Position numbers and translations under genes: made by a program | Assembly (NCBI RefSeq): GCF_945859705.1 | Contig: NC_079134.1 | Span: 85,764,973 to 85,828,972 of the forward strand | Direction: 5' to 3' | DNA length: 64,000 nt | Source of the DNA: Episyrphus balteatus | Lineage: Eukaryota; Arthropoda; Insecta; Diptera; Syrphidae | Notes under the pieces: model-generated | What the model saw: the letters and a program-made list of their open reading frames with translations, nothing else | Told to the model about the DNA's origin: nothing | The model's database searches: none | In this document: piece after piece, positions 21,887 through 33,129 of the stretch | Layout: every line of letters starts with the position of its first letter | How positions within the stretch are numbered: position 1 is the stretch's first letter

Positions 21887-23197
21887 CTAATGAAATAAAA
21901 TATGCAAATAGAAATTTGGTTTATTAAGATGTTATTATTATAATTTTAAAATATCAAAAGGATATGCGTTAAAAATAGTGAGCCTAGCTGCGAAGACTAT
22001 TGGCTCTGCTAGTTATCTATATTTATATAGGTTGTCTCAAAAGCAAATAAAGAAAACTTAAGGGGTGATTTTTTAATTATGTCCCATTTTTTAGGTCCGT
22101 CAAGATAGCACCCACACCCCCAAATTTCCAAAATCTGAGTATGCAGTAATTTGTTGCTAATTAGTTGCTCTAATCTCGAATTTGTTGCTCCACTCCTTCC
22201 CCCTCAAAATTGATGGAAAGGGTGTGGGTGCTATCTTGACGTCAAGATAGCACCCACACCCATTACAAACCCAAGAAAAACCTAAAAATTTAAAAAAATA
22301 AGTATGCAATAATTTGTTGCTAATTTGTTGCTAATTAGTTGTTCTAATCTTGAATTTGTTGCTCCACCCCTTCCCCCTCAAAATTGATAGAAAGGGTGTG
22401 AGTGCTATCTTGACGTCAAGATAGCACCCACACCCCCTTATTTCCAAAATTTGAGTATGCAGGATTTTAGGGATAATTTGTTGCTAATTAGTTGCTCTAA
22501 TCTTGAATTTGTTGCTCCACGATTTGACCTTCAAATCGACTGCAACAGATGCATTTTTTTGGAGACTTTTTATCTATAATTTTTTTCAAAAAACTAAAAA
22601 TGCCAAATGGACAACATGATTTCATGCTCTGCAAAAAGTAACATACAAATTTTCCATCACTTTCCATTCCAGTCTTATAGTCCAAAAACTAGTCAACTCT
22701 CCTAGCCCCTAAATACTATAAAAAACGGTGTGGGTGCTATCTTGACGTCAAGATAGCACCCACACCCCCTTATTTCCAAAATCTGAGTATGCAGGATTTT
22801 AGTGATAATTTGTTGCTAATTAGTTGCTCTAATCTTGAATTTGTTGCTCCACGATTTGGCCTTCAAATCGACTGCAACATATACAATATTTTGGAGACTT
22901 TTTATCCATACGCTTTTTCAAAAAACTAAAAACGCCAAATAGTAGACAGAATTTGTTGCTCTGCAAAGAGCTATTTTTAAATTTTCTATCACTACCCAAT
23001 CCTCTCTTACAAGAGAAAAACTAATTTTGCGATGACGTCATCCATCAAGCTGGGTACGCCACAACGAAAATTTGAAAATTTAAGTACGCAGGAATTTGTA
23101 GATATTTCGTTGCTAATTTATTACCCTAATCTAGAATTTGTTGCTCCACGGTTTGGCCTTTAAATCGGCTGAAACCGTTGCAATATATATATATATA

Positions 23198-25657
23198 GCT
23201 TTATATAGGTATATTTTCAAAAATGAATGCTTTTTTAAAAGCTACATTTCCAATAGTCAAGTATTCTTGCCCTTTCATAAGCCCCTTAAACAAGTACCTA
23301 CCTATAGGTACGGAAGACGTTAAGTAAAACTCAACAGCAAAAACAAAGTTTACAAAGGTACCTACTACTGCCCATTTAATTTCTCTATATTATATAGACA
23401 GCTTTTCCATTCCTATTTTACCATTAGGTACCTACCTCAATTTCAAAAATTAATTTGATTCAACGTATAAACATCTACCTACCTTTTTCAAACATATCTT
23501 ACAACAACAAACATCTATTGTTATAAAATTTCTCCCATGTCCTAGCCTAGAAGAAGTCTAGACATCTCTTGAAAAAGATACCTACCCCAAACATTTTTTT
23601 GTAATTCTTTTCATCGCTTTTTTATACTTTAAGTCTATCACTCTAGTTTTAGAGAGATGCATTTTACTAACTACCACTAAAGCAACCGAAAAACACAACT
23701 CAATGATATTCATCCAATCAGGTTGCGATGCTACTATTTTTATTATAAAAACAAACCAAATACATAAATGTGTTCATAGTTACTAGGAATATTCGAGTGT
23801 GTATGCGTTGATTTAAATTTTGACTCCGCCCCCCACAGTCTGCTTTGATGAAAATAATACAAACGCACACCTTGAAATGTTTTTTCCTTAGTCGGTTTCA
23901 GACCTCTATAAAGCTATGACGTACGGTCTCTCGCTCGATTTAAAAATTTTATGACTTAGGTACCTACGTCCTACATAACACACCAAGGTAAGTTAGGTAT
24001 GTATGTTTGTAGGGCCTTCCAGTTCATCTGGATTTAAAAGTTTAAAATTTCGAAATAGGTTCGTTATGCAATTTTTTGTTTTATGGTACCTTTGTCGTTA
24101 TGGGTCTTATGAAAAATGTTGCATATTTTTAGGGGAAAACTTTAAATTCAAAACCACTGAAAACCCGAATGAAGTTGTTGCTTCACAATTTGAACTTCAA
24201 CACTACAAAAAAGCTTAGGTAATTGCCTAAAAGGAAAAACTTTAAAATTTAAGAAAATATGTAAGCAGGTATGCAGGAATTTGTTGATAATTAATTGCTC
24301 CAACAGATGGACTTTTTATCTATACCTACCTAATTTTTTTCAAAAAAACTAAAAATGCCAAATTATAGACATGAATTGAATTGATAGTTAGCACCTTCCT
24401 TCTTATGCAATAACTTCATTCCCCTAAGGGTGAAGGCCTCAATCCCATATTACCGAACGTTTTCAAAATTGAAATTGAACTTAAAAATCTTTGGCGCCGG
24501 GTACAATGGTGTTAAGTCAGAAAAGGTAATTTTGAGGAAAACGAAATAGAAGTTTCAATTTTTGTTTGTTAATCTGAATATTATTATTTTGAAAAGTAAT
24601 GATGTAGAAACATAATCTATAAGATCTTTTTTAATATCCATATGCTGTTGACCAGAAAATGTCCGTCCTTAAGAAAGAATTGTGTTGACTTAACACTTTA
24701 GAGCTATTTAGTCTTCATAAATAAACTTGGTCCAAAGGTATTAAGTCAAGAAAAAACGGAGGGAGATAGACCGAATATAGACCGAATATAGACGAACCTA
24801 TTTCGAAATTTTAAACTTTTAAATCCAGATGAACTGGAAGGCCCTACAAACATACATACCTAACTTACCTTGGTGTGTTATGAGGACGTAGGTACCTAAG
24901 TCATAAAATTTTTAAATCGAGCGAGAGACCGTACGTCATAGCTTTATAGAGGTCTGAAACCGACTAAGGAAAAAACATTTCAAGGTGTGCGTTTGTATTA
25001 TTTTCATCAAAGCAGACTGTGGGGGGCGGAGTCAAAATTTAAATCAACGCATACACACTCGAATATTCCTATTAACTATGAACACATTTATTTATTTGGT
25101 TTGTTTTTATAATAAAAATAGTAGCATCGCAACCTGATTGGATGAATATCATTGAGTTGTGTTTTTTGGTTGCTTTAGTGGTAGTTAGTAAAATGCATCT
25201 CTCCAAAACTAGAGTGATAGACTTAAAGTATAAAAAAGCGATGAAAAGAATTACAAAAAAATGTTTGGGGTAGGTATCTTTTTCAAGAGATGTCTAGACT
25301 TCTTCTAGGCTAGGACATGGGAGAAATTTTATAACAATAGATGTTTGTTGTTGTAAGATATGTTTGAAAAAGGTAGGTAGATGTTTATACGTTGAATCAA
25401 ATTAATTTTTGAAATTGAGGTAGGTACCTAATGGTAAAATAGGAACGGAAAAGCTGTCTATATAATATAGAGAAATTAAATGGGCAGTAGTAGGTACCTT
25501 TGTAAACTTTGTTTTTGCTGTTGAGTTTTACTTAACGTCTTCCGTACCTATAGGTAGGTACTTGTTTAAGGGGCTTATGAAAGGGCAAGAATACTTGACT
25601 ATTGGAAATGTAGCTTTTAAAAAAGCATTCATTTTTGAAAATATACCTATATAAAGC
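23198..25657. mobile_element. Foldback stacked in the centre of the giant palindrome (first)
   Basis: The ends are GCTTTATATAGGTATATTTT and its reverse complement, inside a (TA)n tract. Arms of about 870 bases (23198-24070 and 24790-25657) surround about 720 bases of single-copy centre. That centre (24255-24385) holds a diverged piece of the outer element's unit (GCAGGAATTTGTTGATAATT, then ACTAAAAATGCCAAAT). The arms contain several TAGGTACCTAC-like words. Confidence 0.8.
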
Positions 25658-25670
25658 TATATATATATTA

Positions 25671-27006
25671 GGGTGGGTCAAAAAAATCGAAATTTTTTTT
25701 TTTGATTTGGTACTCCGAAAAATCGATTGTTAGACCCCTCTAGAATATACACACCAAATATGAGCTCTTTATATTAATGGGAAGGTCCTCCGCTTTGCAA
25801 TTTTCCATTTTTACATCAAGCTTCTACTAAAAAAAAATAATTTTTTTATTAATTGACTTTTTAGCAAATTTCTTTTCATATTCTTGTAGGAAATTGAACA
25901 CTCTACAAAAAAGGCCTTATACACTTTTTTCGTTTATCTAACCGTTGAATAGATATTTGAGGTCCAAAAATGGAGAAAATCTTTAAAAATTCGTTTTTTG
26001 TTCTTAATTTTGTAACAAATTGAAAAATTATAATGATCAAACGCGCAAGACATATTCTTGTTGAAAATTGATTGCTCCACAAAAAAGGTCTTGTTAACTT
26101 TTTTCACTTATCTAACCATTCTAAAGATATTCGAGGTCAAAGTTTAAAAAAAATATAAAAACATTTTATATTTTTAAAAAATTTCTTATTCACTGAAACT
26201 TCATTATTTTCAAATTAGCAAGATATATTCTTGTAGGGGCTCAAACGTTCTACAAAAAATTCCTTGGAATGAAATTGATTGCTTTAACCGTTTAGAAGAT
26301 ATTCGTATCCAAACCAATGCTCACTGATTTCAATAGTTTTCTTATGACCGGTATGCATTGCGATTTGGATACGAATATCTTCTAAACGGTTAAAGCAATC
26401 AATTAAATTCCAAGGAATTTTTTGTAGAACGTTTAAGCCCCTACAAGAATATATCTTGCTTATTTGAAAATAATGAAGTTTCAGTGAATTAGAAATTTTT
26501 TAAAAATATAAAATGTTTTTATATTTTTTTTTAACTTTGACCTCGAATATCTTTAGAATGGTTAGATAAGTGAAAAAAGTTAACAAGATCTTTTTTGTGG
26601 AGCAATCAATTTTCAACAAGAATATGTCTTGCGCGTTTGATCATTACAATTTTTCAATTTGTTACAAAATTAAGAACAAAAAACGAATTTTTAAAGATTT
26701 TCTCGATTTTTGGACCTCAAATATCTATTCAACGGTTAGATAAACGAAAAAAGAGTATAAGGCCTTTTTTGTAGAGTGTTCAATTTCCTACAAGAATATG
26801 AAAAGAAATTTGCTAAAAAGTCAATTAATAAAAAATTATTTTTTTTTAGTAGAAGCTTGATGTAAAAATGGAAAATTGCAAAGCGGAGGACTTTCCCATT
26901 AATATAAAGAGCTCATATTTGGTGTGTATATTCTAGAGGGGTCTAGCAATCGAATTTTCGGAGTACCAATTCAAAAAAAAAGAATTTCGATTTTTTTGAC
27001 CCACCC
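25671..27006. mobile_element. Foldback stacked in the centre of the giant palindrome (second)
   Basis: It begins GGGTGGGTCAAAAAAATCGA, ends with the reverse complement, and has TA on both sides. Arms of about 650 bases are nearly identical and meet near 26340. It is non-coding. Confidence 0.83.
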
Positions 27007-27456
27007 TAATATATATATATTGCAACTGTTTCAGCCGATTTAAAGGCCAAACCGTGGAGCAACAAATTCTAGATTAGGGTAATAAATTAGCAACAAAATA
27101 TCTACAAATTCCTGCATACTAAAATTTTCAAATTTTCGTTGTGGCGTACCCAGCTTGATGGATGACGTCATCGCAAAATTAGTTTTTCTCTTGTAAGAGA
27201 GGATTGGGTAGTGATAGAAAATTTAAAAATAGCTTTTTGCAGAGCAACAAATTCTGTCTACTATTTGGCGTTTTTAGTTTTTTGAAAAAGCGTATGGATA
27301 AAAAGTCTCTAAAATATTGCATCTGTTGCAGTCGATTTGAAGGTCAAATCGTGGAGCAACAAATTCAAGATTAGAGCAACTAATTAGCAACAAATTATCA
27401 CTAAAATCCTGCATACTCAGATTTTGGAAATAAGGGGGTGTGGGTGCTATCTTGAC

Positions 27457-28120
27457 GTCAAGATAGCACCCACACCGTTTTTTATAGTATTTAGGGGCTA
27501 GGAGAGTTGACTAGTTTTTGGACTATAAGACTGGAATGGAAAGTGATGGAAAATTTGTATGTTACTTTTTGCAGAGCATGAAATCATGTTGTCCATTTGG
27601 CATTTTTAGTTTTTTGAAAAAAATTATAGATAAAAAGTCTCCAAAAAAATGCATCTGTTGCAGTCGATTTGAAGGTCAAATCGTGGAGCAACAAATTCAA
27701 GATTAGAGCAACTAATTAGCAACAAATTATCACTAAAATCCTGCATACTCAGATTTAGGAAATAAGGGGGTGTGGGTGCTATCTTGACGTCAAGATAGCA
27801 CCCACACCGTTTTTTATAGTATTTAGGGGCTAGGAGAGTTGACTAGTTTTTGGACTATAAGACTGGAATGGAAAGTGATGGAAAATTTGTATGTTACTTT
27901 TTGCAGAGCATGAAATCATGTTGTCCATTTGGCATTTTTAGTTTTTTGAAAAAAATTATAGATAAAAAGTCTCCAAAAAAATGCATCTGTTGCAGTCGAT
28001 TTGAAGGTCAAATCGTGGAGCAACAAATTCAAGATTAGAGCAACTAATTAGCAACAAATTATCCCTAAAATCCTGCATACTCAAATTTTGGAAATAAGGG
28101 GGTGTGGGTGCTATCTTGAC
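27457..28120. repeat. Two tandem 332-base units in the right arm
   Basis: 27457-27788 and 27789-28120 are near-identical direct repeats. Each starts at GTCAAGATAGCACCCACACC and ends at its reverse complement. The left arm has one matching unit (22415-22746). Each contains the same 62-codon open frame starting MDYKTGMESDGK, which recurs only because the unit does. Confidence 0.9.
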
Positions 28121-28813
28121 GTCAAGATAGCACCCACACCCTTTCTATCAATTTTGAGGGGGAAGGGGTGGAGCAACAAATTCAAGATTAGAGCAACTAA
28201 TTAGCAACAAATTAGCAACAAATTATTGCATACTTATTTTTTTAAATTTTTAGGTTTTTCTTGGTGTGGGTGCTATCTTGACGTTTTGATATGTTCCACA
28301 AGTTCCACAATGCATTTTGGACATGAAGGAGATGGATTTAAAAGTTGAATGAGACCTTTTTGAAAAGGTGTTGAGAGGCCCTTTAATTTGATACCATTTT
28401 TGTTGCTGTGCGTTAAATTTTGGAGAATTTTGCTTTTTTGAGAAAACTGTTGAAGTGCATTTCAAGGTCAAATCTTGGAGCAACAAATTCAAGATTGGAG
28501 CAACTAATTAGCAACAAATTAGCAACAAATTACTGCGTACTCAGTTTTTTGAAATGTTGGGTTTGTAATCGGTGTGGGTGCTATCTTGACGTCAAGATAG
28601 CACCCACACCCTTTCCATCAATTTTGAGGGGGAAGGAGTGGAGCAACAAATTCGAGATTAGAGCAACTAATTAGCAACAAATTAGCAACAAATTACTGCA
28701 TACTCAGATTTTGGAAATTTGGGGGTGTGGGTGCTATCTTGACGGACCTCCATTTTTTGCTTGAGGTGACATCATATTTTACACAATAACTTATATATCT
28801 AATATTTTAAATA

Positions 28814-29300
28814 CAGTCGTCGGCATAATTATTTTGACTAATTTTCAATTCTCGATCAGATAAGAATAATTTCTAACGGTTAAACTTTATATAGGTAAAG
28901 TTGATGGTTATTTATTAAGTATGTTATGGTGAATCTCATGGTGGTCAAAGTAAGTCATAAGAGTGAAATTTGGCGTTCAGGCAGCTTTTTTCGTATTAGA
29001 AGTGCTATTTTTTGAGTGGCAAAAGTATTTTGACCAGAATTCTTTTTCAATTTTGGTAAAGTAAAGTAATACATTTTGCTTATTTTAAGCATGTATCCAA
29101 GTGTTGAACATGTTAAGAGTTGAAAACTTTTGTTTTTTCTTTAGCAACGATGTCTTTCGAAATTTTGTTGTACTATACTAAATCATTTGTTATTTTTTGG
29201 TCATATTTACTTCAAAGGTCAAAATTTTACTAAGGGAAACTACAACAAAAGTTGGCGGCAGCTGAGCAAAAAGTTGAGAATTCTTTATCTTGCGCTACAA
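28814..29300 (+). mobile_element. Left end of a Tc1-like element, truncated
   Basis: After TA at 28812-28813 the sequence CAGTCGTCGGCATAATTATT is a Tc1-type terminus. A second, similar block (GGCAAAAGTATTTTGACC) lies about 200 bases inside, suggesting double binding sites. Near 29230-29290 a frame reads NYNKSWRQLSKKLRI, resembling the helix-turn-helix start of a Tc1 transposase, and then homology stops. No right end was seen. Confidence 0.5.
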
Positions 29301-29476
29301 GCTACAGCCACAGCTACACCATTTTATTCAGCCAGTAAATTACACTCCCGCCCTCTTTTCTCCTCAGAAGAAATTATTGAATGGGGCACAATTTGCTGAC
29401 GTTTTTTTTTTCATTTCTGTTTGTAATATTGAATAGAATAATATGTGACAAAATGTGACGCCACAACCACCTTTTA

Positions 29477-29852
29477 TGTCGTTTTCTATTGACGAATCTC
29501 AGAATGAGATTTGTGAATTTGACAGCTGAAAGGGGGGGTGAAGTGGGGAAATAGTGGTAAAATCTCAGATTTCATGATCTATTTGCGTCTTGAGATTCAA
29601 AAAAATGACAAAAAAAATGAATCTGAGATTCCAGAATCTGATTCTGGATTTTTATCAAGATTCACGCATACAAACACACGCACTTTCACACACACTCCTC
29701 TGTTTGACATTTGTCTGAACATTTGTTGTTGTTTTATTTTTTTTATACGCACAGATTTCGCACACAATTACAAAACTAGATTTCATATTCTATTTGCAGT
29801 GGAAAATCTCAGAATTTTACACAAAAATCTCAGAAGTCAATAGAAAACGACA
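29477..29852. mobile_element. PIF/Harbinger-like MITE, 376 bases
   Basis: The ends are TGTCGTTTTCTATTGACG and its near reverse complement GTCAATAGAAAACGACA, flanked by TTA (29474-29476, 29853-29855). The arms carry repeated AATCTCAGAAT-type words. It has no coding capacity. Confidence 0.8.
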
Positions 29853-30900
29853 TTAAACGGAGGTCAGGGAACCACTAAAAAAAAAAACAAACCAACAAAG
29901 ATGAAAATGTTCTATTTCAATCGTTTCTGTTTGGTAGGGGAAACTCAATTTTTTTTTAACACGTTGTATAGTCTTTCCTTGTTTAACAAATTCATAATTA
30001 TGTAAATAATTTGACAATAACTGACAAATAAAAGCAGATACATAACACTATACAAATTCAATGCACACCTATTGAGAAAGAACAATGGTGGTGGCCGGTC
30101 AATGTTTCCCCAACTCTACAAAAAATGGATCGCGGATGTAAGAGAAGGAAGGAGCAGTCAAAAAAATAAAAATAAAAAATCATTCACATCCGATCCGACC
30201 GTAGCGTTGCCGAATTGGCACGGTCGTGTACTTTTGGTGTTTTTTTTTTTAATTAAATGGTACTGTGGCCACTCTAGAAAAATGTGTATTAAAGATAAAA
30301 TATTTACAACATTTAGTTAATTTGACCTTATGTCGCACTCCCTATGTATGGACTTATATTTTTAATTAACTAATTCATTGATGCTTTTATTTACTTGTTA
30401 TGTTTCTTTGAAACTTTGAGGGCTTGGCCACACCGAAAAGGTATGCGGTACCTACGGGTTAGTGTATGAAAAAAATTCCCCATCTCAACGTTGATGTACA
30501 GGTTTGGAATTTTTGTTCAAATATACCATTATCGAATACTGTCTTGTGTGACCATTCATTAAGTTCTTTTTATAATTAAATAAATTTACTAGTTTTGCGC
30601 TTAATAATTCTCTTTAGTTATGTCTTTAGTCTTCAGACTTGTTTTTACTTTTATGTTTGAGGCACGAAATGGCCCAAATTGGCACCTGTTGTTAACATTG
30701 GCACTTTAGAAAAAAAATTTCCCGGTAACGCCTCCGACGTCTTACCTACATAAAGGGGCCAAGCCATAGAAACCGTCGCATCCGTTGATTTTTCTGCAGA
30801 TTTTATTGACCTTGATAAACAACATTTTTATAAGAACCAATTCGTATATTAGTTGGACTTGATGGTTGCCGTTTGTTTATAGGTCTGTTTTCATGAGAAC
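29853..30900. other. Unrecognised non-coding stretch
   Basis: AT-rich with short open frames only. A weak inverted pair, GGGCTTGGCCACACC near 30421 and GGGGCCAAGCCATAG near 30757, may mark a small MITE, but I could not fix its ends. Confidence 0.35.
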
Positions 30901-31145
30901 CAGGGCCGGTTTTAGGGGAGGCAGCCTGGACCTTCGCCCAGGGACGCAAGGATTGAGGGGTGCCGAAGGCGCCCCGAACTTTTACTAAAGTCTATATAAA
31001 TAACGAAATCTTTCCAATCGATGTTTTAATTATATTTACTTTCACAAAGGCGCCCCAATTTTTTTCTATTTTACTTTTTCAAAGGCGCTCTAATTTTTTG
31101 TCCTAAACATTTTGAAGAATGAAGGCGCCCCCCAATTTTGGGTTA
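30901..31145. mobile_element. hAT-like terminus with repeated GGCGCC motif
   Basis: CAGGGCCGGTTTTAGGGGAG resembles hAT-type ends. Downstream, four spaced copies of an AAGGCGCCCCNAATTTT-like motif occur (about 30967, 31048, 31083, 31125). Such subterminal repeats are usual for hAT elements. No opposite end or target duplication was found. Confidence 0.5.
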
Positions 31146-33129
31146 AGATACTGATTAGATTAATGGCATACTAATTATATTTTATAACTTTTTTTCCAAA
31201 AAATTATTTATAAAAAAATAGTTTTTTTAAAAAACAGCTCTAAAGATTTTGATATGTATTTTTTCTAAAAATGTATCTTTATGCATCTTTATGTACCTAT
31301 CACATTTCCCAAATTTCAATATAAAAATATTTGCAACTTGAACCCTTAGAACAAGATCGTGCGAACCAGTCGTGGATTTTATATAACCAAGAACCAAAAT
31401 ATACTTTCCTAGTGGTTTTAAGGGTGATAAACTCGAATCTGAAGTCAAAACAATCTACCAGCCTCCGTTTTTGATATATAATGCATTTTTTAACGGTACC
31501 TAATATTTCAGAAACGGCAGCTAATAAAGTTTCAAATTTGAATTAAGCACCCGTAAAACTTTCAGAAAAAGTATAATATTTAGATTTTTTTAGAAAATTG
31601 CCCCCTCGGATGAAATGAACACCCTCCGTCTCATACAATTTTAATATACACGCTCTAGCTTTTTGATACATTTCTCCTGAATCACCTAGTATATGGTTCC
31701 TCTCAATATTTGCCAATTCATGAACCACATTTTAAAGCTTTGGTATTCATAATTCATTGCTCTGATTTTATAACTTCGGTTTTTCATAACTTTAATTTAA
31801 TTGTTCTTTAAAAAATGTAATTTGTTCGTGAACACAAATTATATTATGATCCGAAAAATAAAAAAAAATTCTCGTTTCATTCATTTACATTCGCTGCAAA
31901 TTTAATTCTTTTGCTCTCCGAACCCTGTTACTTTACTTTTTTCTTTGACATTGGGAGTGTATGACAAATTCAAATTTCAAAAATCATTCATATTAGGCGG
32001 GTTCACACACATTGCCTAACTTACCGGCAAAGACAACAATGAACACTTTAATTCAGCTGATGTGACCTCACTCACACTTAAATTTGTCAAAAATTTGTTA
32101 GGTTATCTCAATAATAGTGTTATACAGTGGCATCTTAAATGAAAAAAAATGCATTCTTATTTCCCCACCTAAATAAGTAAAATAAAAAGCGCTTTTTTAT
32201 TTCCATTATATAACTCTGTTTCTGTTGTTAGATTAGGATTAGGACAAACCTAAGCCAATGATAGATGACATCTTTCCCACACACACTCCCCACCTCCACA
32301 TAAACTAGTCGAAAAAAATGTGTCATTAAAATACGGTTGTAGTGTTATGTAAAGTATAACACAAGGTGAAGAAGGAGAAGTAGTCGAGTAGTCCAACAGA
32401 TAGGTTCATGCTGTGATTGTGTTGCTCCCACTTCCACCTCCCACCAAAAAAGAACACTTTATATGGAACATTTTGTTGCTTAAATTTGTTTTATTTTTTA
32501 GTTGGCCCCTGACCTCCATCGAAAAAGGTGGTTGTGTTACTTCCTTTTTATATTTTTTTTCCTATAGATATCTACTTGTCATCCTTATTGCAATTGTCAG
32601 GTATTAATTGATGATAAATACTGAAATTCGTGGTCTTTTTAAACTCAATTATTAAATTTTAATGTACATCAACTATAGTTGACAATAGCAATTGGGGTGA
32701 CAATCTTCTAACGAACCAACAAAAACATAAAATTCTGATAGTTGGGTAGGTACATAAATATGACACAAAAGACCTGCCCATATGGCAAATATATAGGTAT
32801 ATTAGAATTCTTTTTATTAGGTGGGGTTTTTGTTTGATTTTTAACTTATTCTGTGTCAAATAAATAAACAAGCAATGGGGTTGTTTTTTGCATAAAAAGA
32901 TTAAACCACACCCATTTTCGTTAAAATCTATTAAAATAACCAATGAGAATCGATATTCCCTTATTTATGTTTCCATAATTCCATATCGTTCCTCGCAATT
33001 GTTGCCAAACCAAAAATCACATGTCATAGCTTAACATAACTTTAGAATTCGTAACTCTAGTTTTTCGTAACTTCGGTTTCGCGTAACTTTGACGGCCGTA
33101 ACTGTCTCGCGCCGTTACCATTTCATAAA
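31146..33129. other. Unrecognised stretch with scattered repeat traces
   Basis: About 2 kb with no supported gene. A segment at 31398-31485 is a diverged copy of 16968-17045 (both contain GCCTCCGTTTTTGA). A short array of CGTAACT(T/C) words lies at 33045-33110. Neither could be tied to defined element ends. Confidence 0.4.

Larger units (their letters stand above)
22093..28749. mobile_element. Giant Mutator-like palindrome built of terminal-repeat-bounded units
   Basis: The element runs from AGGTCCGTCAAGATAGC to its reverse complement and is flanked by the 9-base duplication CCATTTTTT (22084-22092, 28750-28758). A 9-bp duplication is typical of Mutator-like elements. The left arm (22093 to about 23197) and right arm (about 27007 to 28749) are inverted copies. 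Each is subdivided by the palindrome GCTATCTTGACGTCAAGATA at 22240, 22414 and 22746 (left) and at 27456, 27788, 28120 and 28590 (right). A (TA)n centre now holds two further foldbacks. No transposase is present; the element is non-autonomous. Confidence 0.85.

Noticed and set aside
27518..28038. Identical 62-codon open frames (MDYKTGMESDGK...) at 27518, 27850 and, on the minus strand, 22497-22685
   Set aside because: They coincide exactly with the repeated transposon unit, carry no domain and have no splice or promoter context. The repetition of the DNA explains them.
22240..28590. Regularly spaced palindromic repeats resembling a CRISPR array
   Set aside because: Spacing is 150-330 bases, the intervals are themselves repeats, and the setting is a eukaryotic transposon.
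31543..31728. Minus-strand frame MVHELANIERNHILGDSGEMYQ as a possible DCAF1 upstream exon
   Set aside because: No similarity to the DCAF1 N-terminus and no splice donor in the right phase; it looks like chance text.
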